DNA of 64,000 nt from Streptomyces xylophagus (GTDB taxonomy: Bacteria > Actinomycetota > Actinomycetes > Streptomycetales > Streptomycetaceae): the NCBI RefSeq assembly GCF_000716435.1, contig NZ_JNWO01000037.1, positions 1-64,000 of the forward strand, written 5' to 3'. The notes beneath the pieces are model-generated. The model was not told where the DNA came from. It worked only from the letters and a program-made list of their open reading frames with translations, and did not search any database. Numbering within the stretch: the first letter of the stretch is position 1; each line of letters opens with the position of its first letter. Of the stretch, positions 54,393 through 62,603 are shown piece by piece. The position numbers and the translations under genes are program-made.

Positions 54393-55568
54393 ATGAGCAG
54401 CACCACTGTCATCACCAACATCGCCACGCTGGTCACCAACGACCCCTCCCTCGGTGACGGTTCCCCTCTCGGTCTGATCCAGGACGCGGCCGTCGTCATC
54501 GACGGCGACCGCATCGCTTGGACCGGTGAATCAAGCAAAGCACCCGCCACTGACAATCGGGTCGACGCCGGTGGGAGGGCGGTCCTGCCGGGCTTCGTGG
54601 ACTCCCACTCCCACCTCGTCTTCGCGGGCGACCGCACCCAGGAGTTCAACGCCCGCATGTCCGGGCGGGCGTACAGCGCGGGCGGCATCCGTACGACGGT
54701 CGCGGCGACGCGCGCGGCGAGCGACGCGGAACTGGAGGCGAACCTCACCCGTTACCTGGACGAGGCGCTCCGCCAGGGCACCACCACCTTCGAGACGAAG
54801 TCCGGCTACGGCCTGACGGTCGCCGACGAGTCCCGCGCGCTGCGCATCGCCGCCGCGCACACGGACGAGGTGACGTACCTCGGTGCGCACATCGTCTCCC
54901 CGGACTACGCCGACGACCCCGCCGCATACGTGGCACTGGTCACCGGCGAGATGCTCAACGCCTGTGCCCCGCACGCCCGTTGGATCGACGTCTTCTGCGA
55001 GAAGGGCGCGTTCGACGGCGACCAGGCGCGCGCGATCCTCACGGCGGGGCGGGCGAAGGGGTTGCACCCGCGCATCCACGCCAACCAGCTCTCCTACGGC
55101 CCCGGCGTCCAACTCGCCGTAGAACTGGACGCGGCGAGCGCGGACCACTGCACGCATCTGACGGACGCGGACGTGGACGCGCTGGCGAGCGGCCGTACGG
55201 TCGCGACGTTGCTCCCCGGCGCCGAGTTCTCGACGCGCGCGGAATGGCCGGACGCGCGCCGCCTGTTGGACGCGGGCGTCACGGTGGCCTTGTCGACGGA
55301 CTGCAACCCGGGTTCGTCCTTCACGTCGTCCGTCCCCTTCTGCATTGCGCTCGCGGTACGGGACATGGGGATGACTCCGGACGAGGCGGTGTGGTCGGCC
55401 ACGGCGGGTGGGGCGGCGGCGTTGCGACGGGATGATGTGGGGCGGGTGGCGGTGGGGGCGCGTGCGGATCTGGTTCTGCTGGATGCGCCGAGCCATGTGC
55501 ACCTGGCTTATCGGCCGGGGGTGCCGTTGGTGAGTGGGGTGTGGCGGCGGGGGACGCGGGTGGCCTGA
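54393..55568 (+). CDS. hutI: Imidazolonepropionase
   Basis: Third step of histidine breakdown, hydrolysing 4-imidazolone-5-propionate to N-formiminoglutamate. The 391-residue amidohydrolase has metal ligands in [23 protein letters not shown] and [10 protein letters not shown]. The ATG at 54393 is preceded by the second copy of an 18-bp repeat containing GAGG. It is the last gene of the hutU-amidohydrolase-hutF-hutI operon, 59 bp after hutF. Confidence 0.95.
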   Translation: MSSTTVITNIATLVTNDPSLGDGSPLGLIQDAAVVIDGDRIAWTGESSKAPATDNRVDAGGRAVLPGFVDSHSHLVFAGDRTQEFNARMSGRAYSAGGIRTTVAATRAASDAELEANLTRYLDEALRQGTTTFETKSGYGLTVADESRALRIAAAHTDEVTYLGAHIVSPDYADDPAAYVALVTGEMLNACAPHARWIDVFCEKGAFDGDQARAILTAGRAKGLHPRIHANQLSYGPGVQLAVELDAASADHCTHLTDADVDALASGRTVATLLPGAEFSTRAEWPDARRLLDAGVTVALSTDCNPGSSFTSSVPFCIALAVRDMGMTPDEAVWSATAGGAAALRRDDVGRVAVGARADLVLLDAPSHVHLAYRPGVPLVSGVWRRGTRVA

Positions 55569-55621
55569 CCAGTGCTGCCGCAGCGGCCACCGACTGACCC
55601 GTCCGTGAGATCGTCGTGCTC

Positions 55622-55999
55622 ATGATCGAGTCATGGACGATCGATGACGGCGGAGCCGTGGCTGTGCCCTCCGAGGCGGTTCGGGAGATTCTGCGGGCGC
55701 GGATCGACGACGGGCATCGTGAGACCTGGCTGACCAGTTCGGCCGGGCGGTCGTTGGCCTTCGTGACGAATGCGGAGCGGGCGATGGTGATGCTGCTGGC
55801 CGGAGAGGGCGACCCCGGCGAGCATGCCGTGGATCCGGGAGCCGACGGGTCGAGCGCGGGGTTCGTTCTTGCCGACGGGCAGCACGACGAGTACCCGGAC
55901 GGGGACACCGTGCGGATCGACGAGGCGTTCAGGATCGTGGAGCACATCGTCGGCACGGGGTCCTGGCCTGTGGACGCGCGCTGGGTGGTCGATCGCTGA
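55622..55999 (+). CDS. Imm1-family immunity protein
   Basis: The 125-residue protein matches the Imm1 immunity family seen in actinobacterial polymorphic toxin systems: a central AFVTNAERAMVMLL, then SAGFVLADGQHDEYPDGDTVRIDEAFRIVEHIV with the conserved DEYP. No cognate toxin gene with a deaminase or other toxin tip is adjacent. The ATG at 55622 is in frame after a GTG at 55616; no strong ribosome site is seen for either. A 10-bp inverted repeat at 56017-56058 follows as a terminator. Confidence 0.75.
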   Translation: MIESWTIDDGGAVAVPSEAVREILRARIDDGHRETWLTSSAGRSLAFVTNAERAMVMLLAGEGDPGEHAVDPGADGSSAGFVLADGQHDEYPDGDTVRIDEAFRIVEHIVGTGSWPVDARWVVDR

Positions 56000-56016
56000 G
56001 AGGCGTGTTCTCAACT

Positions 56017-56058
56017 CGCTTTCAGCGCATGCCGTTGTCCGCGCGTCGGCTGAAAGCG
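56017..56058 (+). terminator. Inverted repeat after Imm1 gene
   Basis: CGCTTTCAGC (56017-56026) and GCTGAAAGCG (56049-56058) pair perfectly with a 22-nt loop. No T-run follows. Confidence 0.5.
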
Positions 56059-56157
56059 CGCTGAGGCCGTCGTGAAACCGGGTGGGCGCAGGCTCTGTTC
56101 CACAGACGCGAGCCCCGATCCGGGGCCGCGCGACGCAGAGCCGAGGAGCACACCATC

Positions 56158-56568
56158 ATGGCCATCACCCTCACCGACCAGGACAAGAACACCCTGCGTA
56201 CCGCCGCGTACGGCGCCATCACGTTGGTCACCGCCGCCGGTGCCGCCGTCGGCTCGCCCCATCGGATCGCCACCCAGGGCAGCCTCGCCCTGGCCTCGGC
56301 GACCGGTCAGGTCGGGTACGTGCTCGCCGAGAACACGAAGATCGCGAACCTGAACGGCAAGTCCGTGGCCGAGATCGCCGACCAGGTGCTGCCGGCGCTG
56401 ACCACGGCCATGGGCCTGCTCAAGAAGCAGGATCCGGCGGAGGCCGACAACTTCCGCAGTACCGTCCTTGTCGCGGTCGAAGCGGCCGTCCGACCCAAGA
56501 AGGGCGAGCCCAGCCCCGTCATGGTGGAGATGGTCCGCAAGATCACCGCAGCCCTCGACGCCGCCTGA
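56158..56568 (+). CDS. Hypothetical protein
   Basis: The 136-residue protein is mostly helical with a possible weakly hydrophobic stretch (AAYGAITLVTAAGAAVGS) and no motif I recognise. The ATG at 56158 follows GAGGAG at a normal distance, and the PHP gene starts 21 bp downstream, so the two are likely co-transcribed. Confidence 0.7.
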   Translation: MAITLTDQDKNTLRTAAYGAITLVTAAGAAVGSPHRIATQGSLALASATGQVGYVLAENTKIANLNGKSVAEIADQVLPALTTAMGLLKKQDPAEADNFRSTVLVAVEAAVRPKKGEPSPVMVEMVRKITAALDAA

Positions 56569-56589
56569 CCGGGTGGAGCAAGGAGGAGC

Positions 56590-57573
56590 ATGCCGGGCGT
56601 GGAGCGGGTGGCCGGTCGGGGAGGCGGCTGGTACCGGGGCGACTGTCACGTGCACTCGATGTCCTCGCACGGCGGTGAGCTGACGCCGGAACGCCTTGCC
56701 GGCGAGGCGCGTGCGGCGGGGCTGGATTTTCTGGCGGCCACCGAGCACAACAACGCGGACACGCATGGCGTTTGGGGTCGCTACGCCGGTGACGATCTGC
56801 TGGTCGTCCTCGGCCAAGAGGTCACCACCCGGACCGGACACTGGCTTGCGCTGGGTGTCCGGCCGGGGCAGGTGGTCGAGTGGCGGTACGGCGCGGGGGA
56901 CGGGCTGGTCGACCGGCATCTCGACGAAGTCCATCGGGTGGGTGGGCTGTGTGTGGTGGCCCATCCGCACGCGCCGTACGACTCGGGCACGTTCATGTAT
57001 CCGTATCAGGGGTTCGACGTGGTCGAGGTCTGGAACGGGCCGTGGAGTTCGGACCTGCCCTGGCAGGCGGACAACGAGGCGGCGCTGGCGGAGTGGGGGC
57101 GTGGTCTGGACGCGGGGATCCGTGGGGGCCGGTGGCGGCCGGCGATGGGGAACAGCGACACCCATCTGTCCGGCCAGATTGGTATCCCGCAGACCGTTGT
57201 GCGGGCCGAGGAGTTGAGTACGGATGCGGTGCTCGCCGGGATTCGTGCCGGGCGGAGTTGGATCGCCGAGTCTGCCGCCGTCGAGTTGTCGTTCACGGTC
57301 TCTGCCGGTGCTCAGCGAGTCGGTGTCGGTGGGCAGTTGGAGAGCTGTGACGAACCGGTCGTGGCTCGGGTGGGCGTGCGGGGTGTGCCTTCAGGGGTGG
57401 TCAGTTTTCACACCGGGGCGGGAGAGGTCCACGTTGGTTCGCTGCCTGCTGCGGGAGTGGGCACGCTGGAGTGGCGTACCGGCGCGGCGGAGTCGGCAGC
57501 GTTCGTCCGAGTCGAGGTGCGTCACCCCGGTGGGGGCATGGCGGCTCTGAGCAACCCGATCATCCTTCGCTGA
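56590..57573 (+). CDS. PHP-domain phosphoesterase, CehA/McbA type
   Basis: Metal-dependent phosphoesterase of 327 residues. Metal-binding motifs are GDCHVHSMSSHGG (near 17), ATEHNNAD, VVAHPHAPYD and GNSDTHLSG. The last ~100 residues form a beta-sandwich-like extension common in CehA/McbA proteins. No signal peptide is present, so it acts in the cytoplasm. The substrate is unknown. Its 3' end overlaps the end of the convergent DUF397 gene by 14 bp. Confidence 0.82.
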   Translation: MPGVERVAGRGGGWYRGDCHVHSMSSHGGELTPERLAGEARAAGLDFLAATEHNNADTHGVWGRYAGDDLLVVLGQEVTTRTGHWLALGVRPGQVVEWRYGAGDGLVDRHLDEVHRVGGLCVVAHPHAPYDSGTFMYPYQGFDVVEVWNGPWSSDLPWQADNEAALAEWGRGLDAGIRGGRWRPAMGNSDTHLSGQIGIPQTVVRAEELSTDAVLAGIRAGRSWIAESAAVELSFTVSAGAQRVGVGGQLESCDEPVVARVGVRGVPSGVVSFHTGAGEVHVGSLPAAGVGTLEWRTGAAESAAFVRVEVRHPGGGMAALSNPIILR

Positions 57574-57760
57574 GGAACAGGCCCGACTTTACGCTGCTTA
57601 TGAGCTGGGTCAACGGGCCTGCTGTGGTGGTGAGTTCGGTGTCGGGGGTGTCGCTTTCGCGGAGGTGGAGGGTGGTGGGGGTGGCGGCGAGTTCGACGCA
57701 GGTGTTGCCGTCGCCGCCGTCGGAGAAGGTGGACTTCTGCCAGTGTCTGGCCTGGGACAT
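57560..57760 (-). CDS. DUF397 protein, copy 1
   Basis: The 66-residue protein has the DUF397 signature WQKSTFSDGGDGNTCVELA and the end part ESDTPDTELTTTAGPLTQLISSVKSG. DUF397 proteins accompany DUF5753 HTH regulators (WhiJ- and AbaA-like loci) and act as their small partners. The ATG at 57760 has GAGG upstream. An 86-bp stretch (57624-57709) is identical to copy 2. Confidence 0.85.
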   Translation of the reverse strand: MSQARHWQKSTFSDGGDGNTCVELAATPTTLHLRESDTPDTELTTTAGPLTQLISSVKSGLFLSEG

Positions 57761-57817
57761 GTGGGTCCTCACCGGTCCTTCTACGGGGGTGCCGTTGGGT
57801 AGTGGGGCGTCAGGTGA

Positions 57818-58357
57818 TCATTGCCAGCCGGCCGCCCTGATCACGGACAGGGCGATGTCGGTGACGGAGCCTGTGCCGGTGTCGATGGTGAAGTCGTCGA
57901 CTGCGGCGCGGCTGAGGATGCCGTCCAGTTCACCGGAGCGGTGCAGGTGCCATTGCAGTGCCTCGGTCTCGCTGCCATGACGGTGGGTCAAACGCTGGTG
58001 GATGAACGGCAGTTCGGCGCGGAGTCGGCACACCGTGAGGTCGACACCTACGGCGTCGGCCAGTTGTTTCCGCTCGGCCTGTTCCTCGATCACGCCGGCG
58101 AGTACGAGGTGCGTCGCTCCTGCGTCGAGGTAGTGACCTGCGACGCTCCGCAGGTTTCGCACCAGCATGGCGAAGTTGAACCGGTCGCCGGGAGGTGTGG
58201 GCCACGAGTTGCTCAGCCAGTCGAGGTCCAGCACGGCGTGAGGGACTTCGGCGTCGGTGAGGAGGTCGCCCACCGCCTCGGCGACGGTTGTCTTGCCCAC
58301 GCCGACCGTGCCGTTGATCAGGAGGGCGCGGGCGTGTCGGGGGGCGTCCTCGTGCAT
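57818..58357 (-). CDS. P-loop NTPase/kinase-like protein
   Basis: The 179-residue protein has a Walker A motif LINGTVGVGKTTVAEAV at residues 13-29 and a nucleoside/adenylate-kinase-like layout (VLDLDWLSN, RNLRSVAGHYLDAGATHLVLAGVIE, VCRLRAE). It may phosphorylate a small molecule. The ATG at 58357 is preceded by a TACGAT box 6 nt upstream and no ribosome site. It lies between two nearly identical DUF397 genes. Confidence 0.75.
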   Translation of the reverse strand: MHEDAPRHARALLINGTVGVGKTTVAEAVGDLLTDAEVPHAVLDLDWLSNSWPTPPGDRFNFAMLVRNLRSVAGHYLDAGATHLVLAGVIEEQAERKQLADAVGVDLTVCRLRAELPFIHQRLTHRHGSETEALQWHLHRSGELDGILSRAAVDDFTIDTGTGSVTDIALSVIRAAGWQ

Positions 58358-58363
58358 CTCGGC

Positions 58364-58369
58364 ATCGTA
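58364..58369 (-). promoter_or_regulatory. -10 box of leaderless kinase-like transcript
   Basis: On the minus strand, TACGAT ends exactly 6 nt before the ATG at 58357, so transcription should start at the A of ATG. Confidence 0.5.
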
Positions 58370-58405
58370 TGTCGGGCGGTGTGGCCCCGGAGTTGGTGAG
58401 GGGCG

Positions 58406-58603
58406 TCAGGTTGTGCGGAACAGGCCCGACTTCACGCCGCGTATGAGGTGGGTCAACGGGGTTGCGGTGGTGGTGAGTTCGGTGTCGGGGGTGTCGCTTT
58501 CGCGGAGGTGGAGGGTGGTGGGGGTGGCGGCGAGTTCGACGCAGGTGTTGCCTTCGCCGCCGCCCGAGAAGGTGGACTTCTGCCAGTGCAGGGCATGGGT
58601 CAT
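58406..58603 (-). CDS. DUF397 protein, copy 2
   Basis: The 65-residue DUF397 protein (WQKSTFSGGGEGNTCVELA) follows the HTH regulator gene and is probably its partner. The ATG at 58603 has GAGG 6 nt upstream; a GTG at 58615 overlaps the regulator stop (GTGA) and is an alternative coupled start. The stretch 58467-58552 is identical to copy 1, so one copy arose by recent duplication or was homogenised. Confidence 0.85.
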   Translation of the reverse strand: MTHALHWQKSTFSGGGEGNTCVELAATPTTLHLRESDTPDTELTTTATPLTHLIRGVKSGLFRTT

Positions 58604-58611
58604 GGCGTGCC

Positions 58612-59463
58612 TCACAGCTCCTTCACCAAACGGTGGATGAGGTCTCGTGACGCCGTGGGGTCCAGCGACGCCGTTTGTACCCTACGGAAGAGTGTTCGGA
58701 GCCGATTCAACTCCGCCTGTGCATCGATGAACATCGTCCCAGTGGGAGCGTCGAGCAGCCCCGTGTCTAGTCGGGGCAGTGGGCCGCCCATGTGCATCAT
58801 CGAGGCGTCGGCACCGCCAAAGCCGTCCTGGTCGGTCGGGATGACGCGAACGGTGGCGTGTCCCTCCTCGATCTCGGTCAGGATGCGGCGGAGTTGAGCG
58901 ATGGACGCCTGGCGATCGGCCACGCGGATTCGCAACGCGAACTCGTGAATGATCGTCTCGTACGGCGTCGGGTTGTCGCCTTCGATGACGGCTCGCCGTT
59001 TCATCCGGTGGTCCACCCGGGGTGCCAGCTCGCTCTCGGGGAGCTCCGGACGCATGTACCCGAAGACCGCCCGCGCGTAGTCCGGTGTCTGGAGCAGCCC
59101 GGGGACGTGCGTGATGACGACTTCCCGCAGGAACTTCGCATGGTGCTCTGCCTCGGCCACGTCCAGGTTCACCTGGGGCAGGACTCCCTTGTACTCGTCC
59201 CACCACCCGCGTGTGCGCTCGGTCGCCATCACCACCAGGGCCTCGATCAACTCCTCGTCCGTGCAGGCGCAGTGGGCCGCCAGTCTGCGCAGCCGTTCCT
59301 TACTGATCGCTGAACTACCGGCTTCGATCTGGCTCATGTGTGCCGAACTCGACCCAAGGAGCCCGGCGATCTCTTTGGCCGGCTTGCCTGCGGCCTCCCG
59401 CAGTTTGCGCAGCTCGGAACCCAGGCGCACGTGTCGAGCGGTGGGCTGGTTCCGCATGGTCAT
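58612..59463 (-). CDS. XRE-family HTH regulator with DUF5753 domain
   Basis: The 283-residue regulator has an N-terminal HTH_31/XRE domain (about 12-75, GSELRKLREAAGKPAKEIAGLLGSSSAHMSQIEAG) and a DUF5753 ligand or partner domain (about 95-275, EAEHHAKFLREVVITHVPGLLQTPDYARAVF). This architecture with an adjacent DUF397 gene is the Streptomyces WhiJ/BldB-linked type, which controls development and antibiotic production. Starts at 59463 or 59457 both lack a clear ribosome site; a TAATCT box lies at 59509-59504 on the minus strand. Confidence 0.88.
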   Translation of the reverse strand: MTMRNQPTARHVRLGSELRKLREAAGKPAKEIAGLLGSSSAHMSQIEAGSSAISKERLRRLAAHCACTDEELIEALVVMATERTRGWWDEYKGVLPQVNLDVAEAEHHAKFLREVVITHVPGLLQTPDYARAVFGYMRPELPESELAPRVDHRMKRRAVIEGDNPTPYETIIHEFALRIRVADRQASIAQLRRILTEIEEGHATVRVIPTDQDGFGGADASMMHMGGPLPRLDTGLLDAPTGTMFIDAQAELNRLRTLFRRVQTASLDPTASRDLIHRLVKEL

Positions 59464-59655
59464 CCGAGTAACTGCCTCTCTGGGACTCCTCGTTCGGGGG
59501 GTCAGATTACGCGAGGCGGTTGCGAGGGTATGAATTTACACCCTACTGTCGGTGATGCCACGTACACGCTGCGGAAGCGCACCGCTTCGTCCTGCCATGA
59601 CGGCTGCGGCAATGCCACCGCGCGCACCCAACACCCACCGCCCCGGAGCTGCCGC

Positions 59656-60051
59656 ATGCCCGAAACCGAAACCCAACCCGAGCCGGAACCCTGGGAGTAC
59701 TGCCTCTCCGTCCCGCACGACCGCCGTGCAGTCACCGTCTGCCGCCGAACCCTGCGCCTGGTCCTCACCGTGCACGGCCTCATCCGCGTCGCGGACACCG
59801 CCTGGGGGTGGCAGCCGTTGTCGAGGAACGGGCATCGCGGCAAGTACGTGTGGTGTGACCTGGACGCCGCCTAGATCGTTGATCGCGTCGTCCAACTGCG
59901 TCAGATCGACGTCCCCACCCCCACCCCCACCCGCGACCGCATCCTCACCGCCACCGCCCCCGACGAACTCGCCACCTGGCTCGACCGCTCCCACGCGATC
60001 GCCGACGCGACGGAGTTGTTCACCGCACAGCGCTGTCCAGGTGAGCGATGA
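59656..60051 (+). pseudogene. Hypothetical gene interrupted by an in-frame TAG
   Basis: From the ATG at 59656 the frame encodes 72 residues (PWEYCLSVPHDRRAVTVCRR...GKYVWCDLDAA) to a TAG at 59872. The same frame then stays open with strong coding bias for 58 more codons (IVDRVVQLRQIDVP..., LATWLDRSHAIADATELFTA) to a TGA at 60049. Related Streptomyces proteins I remember continue through this point, so the TAG looks like a nonsense mutation. A functional truncated protein cannot be excluded. The gene lies opposite the HTH/DUF397 cluster, where such small proteins are often found. Confidence 0.6.
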
Positions 60052-60778
60052 CCCCCGCCACGTCATCGCTCTCGGTGTGGCGGATCAGCTCAAGCGCCGG
60101 GCGGACCAACGCCCCCGGGCGGGCGATCAGCCGCGCCAGCACCGCGGCCCGGATGTCGAGGCGTTCGATGGTCGCCGCGCGCTCACCCTCACTCTGCCCG
60201 GCCAGCACCACCGCGTTGTGCCACGCCTCCGCGCGCGACTGGACGATGCTGAAGTCGAGGATCTGTTCGTCGGTGCGGCCGCCGACCCGGTCCAGGAGGG
60301 ACAGGAGTGGTGACACCGCGTCGACCGAGTCCTGCACCGCCAGCACCACCCGCGCCAGGATGTCGTTGATCAGCAGGAAGTCGTGCCGTAGCGCCTGGAT
60401 GTCCTTGCCGGGGTCGGTCCCCGCGGCGGCGACGGCCAGGTCGAGGTTGATGTGCGCGTTCACGCCGAGGATCAGATGCTGGACGATGACGGTGTCGGCG
60501 TCCTCCAGCAGCCCGAATGTCACGCGCCAGCAACGTGGCCCGCTCCGGTCGCGGAGCCACGCGTCGTGCGCGGCGAAGTAACGGTTCCCGAAGAGCGTGT
60601 CGAAGCGGTCCATCCGCGGACCGTCCTCGAACTGCCCCTCGTGGATGGCCTTACGGATCTCGACGGTCACCTGTCGGTACAGGGCCGCGAAATATCCGAT
60701 CCGGTCACCGGCGCGGGTCGCCTCCCCCACGATGCCGGCAAGCCCGTCCACGACCTCGTCGATGTTCTGTGCCGTCAT
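60020..60778 (-). CDS. DUF5995 family protein
   Basis: Soluble, all-helical 252-residue protein of the DUF5995 family (RIGYFAALYRQVTVEIRKAIHEGQFEDGPRMDRFDTLFGNRYFAAHD, HLILGVNAHINLDLA). Function unknown; conserved His/Asp residues suggest a possible metal or ligand site. The ATG at 60778 has AAGGGGAG 6 nt upstream. Its 3' end overlaps the tail of the interrupted gene on the other strand. Confidence 0.78.
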   Translation of the reverse strand: MTAQNIDEVVDGLAGIVGEATRAGDRIGYFAALYRQVTVEIRKAIHEGQFEDGPRMDRFDTLFGNRYFAAHDAWLRDRSGPRCWRVTFGLLEDADTVIVQHLILGVNAHINLDLAVAAAGTDPGKDIQALRHDFLLINDILARVVLAVQDSVDAVSPLLSLLDRVGGRTDEQILDFSIVQSRAEAWHNAVVLAGQSEGERAATIERLDIRAAVLARLIARPGALVRPALELIRHTESDDVAGVIAHLDSAVR

Positions 60779-60882
60779 GCCCAACTCCCCTTTGGCGGAG
60801 CCACAGTTCGGACTGCCCAGTCTCACCGATACCGACCGCTCCGGTACGGCTCATCCGCACACCCGTCCGACGGCAGTCCCCC

Positions 60883-62376
60883 TCACCCCGCCCGCCACCG
60901 CTGCTCCGCGCCCCCGCTCAACGGCACCAGCGAAACCCCGTCGCCGTCCGCCGGCGTCATCCCCGTCAAGATCGCGATCGCCGGGCGGATCACCCCGTCC
61001 CCGTCCACCGTGAACCTCAGGTTCTCGCCGTGACTCCCGTCCACCGAATCGCACTCCCAGATGCCGACGCCCTTGTCCACGGACCCCCGGCTGTCCAGGC
61101 ACAGGTCGGAGTCGGCGCCCGACTGCACCACCCCGCGGGCCGAATCCACCCGCCACAACTGGGTGTTGGACGAGGAGCAGGCGGCCGTGATCACATCCGT
61201 GCCCTCCGTCAGGTCGCCGTCCCGGATGTCCAGGCACCGGCCCGTGGAGACGTTCACGACCTGGGCGTACGTGCCGTTGGGTGCGTGAGTCGTTGGAGTC
61301 GGGGAGGGCGTCGCGCTCACGGAACGCGTCGGCTTCGAACTCCCCGTCGGAGACGGCGACTTGGACGGGGACACGGACGGCGTCACCGGGACCGTCGCCG
61401 TCACCGTCACCTCGGACGGACTCGACGGAATCGCCACCACCCCCGCCGCCGAACTCGACCGCGCCGTCGACCCACCCGGCCGCAGCAAAAAGAACAACAG
61501 CGGCACCAACGCCACCCCCAACGCCGCCGAAGCCAGCACCAGTCGACGCGAGGGCGACCAACTCGCCGGAGTCCCAACGGCGTTGCCCCTCACCTCCTCC
61601 CGACCCCTCCTCGCATACGACGCCCCCGCCCACGCCAGCAACCCCTCCGCCAGCGTCGCCCGCGGAGCGTCCCGCAGCGCCGTCAGTTCCTCGTACGCGC
61701 CCGTGCAGTGGACGCACTGCGCCATGTGCGCGCGCAGGTCGGCGCTGTCGCGGGGGTTGTCGGGGCGTACCGACTCCTCGATCAGGCGCCGGAAGTCACC
61801 GCAGCGCGGGTCGTCGGAGGCGGCCAGGCGGGACTTCAGGCAGGCCTGGGCCATGGACTGGAGGGCCGGTCCGGTGCCGTGGACGACGTCTTCGCGGGTG
61901 AGGCCGAGGTAGGCGGCGGTCACCGTTTCTGGTTCCTGCTCGACGATGCCGTACCAGACCAGGCCCTGTGTGCGGGAGGGGAGCGAGAGGAACGCCGGGA
62001 GCATGGACGGTGCCGGGTCCGTCGTGTTCAGGAGCAGGAGGAGGCCGGGGTCCAGGCCGGTCGAGCGGTCGTCCTGGGACCACGACGCGGCCACCCGCCC
62101 TGTCAGCAGCAGGAGTTGGTACCGCCAGGGGACGGCCGGGTCCACCCCGCGTGCCGTCTCGCGGGCCGCCAGGGTGAACGCCTGCGCCGCCAACTGCCGT
62201 GCCGCCGATTCGCTCGTCGTGCACAGGCGGGCGTAGGAGAGCACGGACGGCTGGTGCCGGGTGCGGAGTTCCTGCAGGGCCGTGTAGACCGTGGACGTGT
62301 CGGCGCGCAGTAACTCCGTGAGCCGGGCGTCGGACGCGTCAGTGGCTGTTCCGCCGCCCTCGTCGGAGCGAACCAT
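60883..62376 (-). CDS. Sigma-like / zf-HC2 / ricin-B-lectin membrane protein with TTA codon
   Basis: The 497-residue protein has an unusual domain order. Residues 18-190 resemble degenerate sigma-factor regions 2 and 4 (VLSYARLCTTSESAARQLAAQAF; LPSRTQGLVWYGIVEQEPETVTAAYLGLTREDV). Residues 195-240 hold an anti-sigma zinc finger of zf-HC2 type (HMAQCVHCTGAYEEL). A membrane helix (about 275-297) and a Ser/Thr/Pro-rich linker follow, then a ricin-type beta-trefoil carbohydrate-binding domain (about 370-497, CLDIRDGD, LCLDSRG, QRWRAG). The lectin would face outside. Codon 22 is TTA (62313-62311), so synthesis should need bldA. It is encoded next to the sigma factor gene. Confidence 0.78.
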   Translation of the reverse strand: MVRSDEGGGTATDASDARLTELLRADTSTVYTALQELRTRHQPSVLSYARLCTTSESAARQLAAQAFTLAARETARGVDPAVPWRYQLLLLTGRVAASWSQDDRSTGLDPGLLLLLNTTDPAPSMLPAFLSLPSRTQGLVWYGIVEQEPETVTAAYLGLTREDVVHGTGPALQSMAQACLKSRLAASDDPRCGDFRRLIEESVRPDNPRDSADLRAHMAQCVHCTGAYEELTALRDAPRATLAEGLLAWAGASYARRGREEVRGNAVGTPASWSPSRRLVLASAALGVALVPLLFFLLRPGGSTARSSSAAGVVAIPSSPSEVTVTATVPVTPSVSPSKSPSPTGSSKPTRSVSATPSPTPTTHAPNGTYAQVVNVSTGRCLDIRDGDLTEGTDVITAACSSSNTQLWRVDSARGVVQSGADSDLCLDSRGSVDKGVGIWECDSVDGSHGENLRFTVDGDGVIRPAIAILTGMTPADGDGVSLVPLSGGAEQRWRAG

Positions 62377-62603
62377 TCACCCGCCTCCTCGCACCCGTGC
62401 CGTTCCGTCCTGACGTACCAGCCAGTTTGTCGGGTGACCATAGTGAGGGAAGGCGACCGGTGGGGAAAGAGGTTTCTGCGGGTAACCCCGGGAACCGTAC
62501 GGCCTGAGATGGGTACGGCCAGAGCACGCCTGAGCGCGGCGCACACACGCGCGCCGCGCTCAGTACAGGCGATACCGGCACACAGCAGCCGGCCGGGGGA
62601 GGG

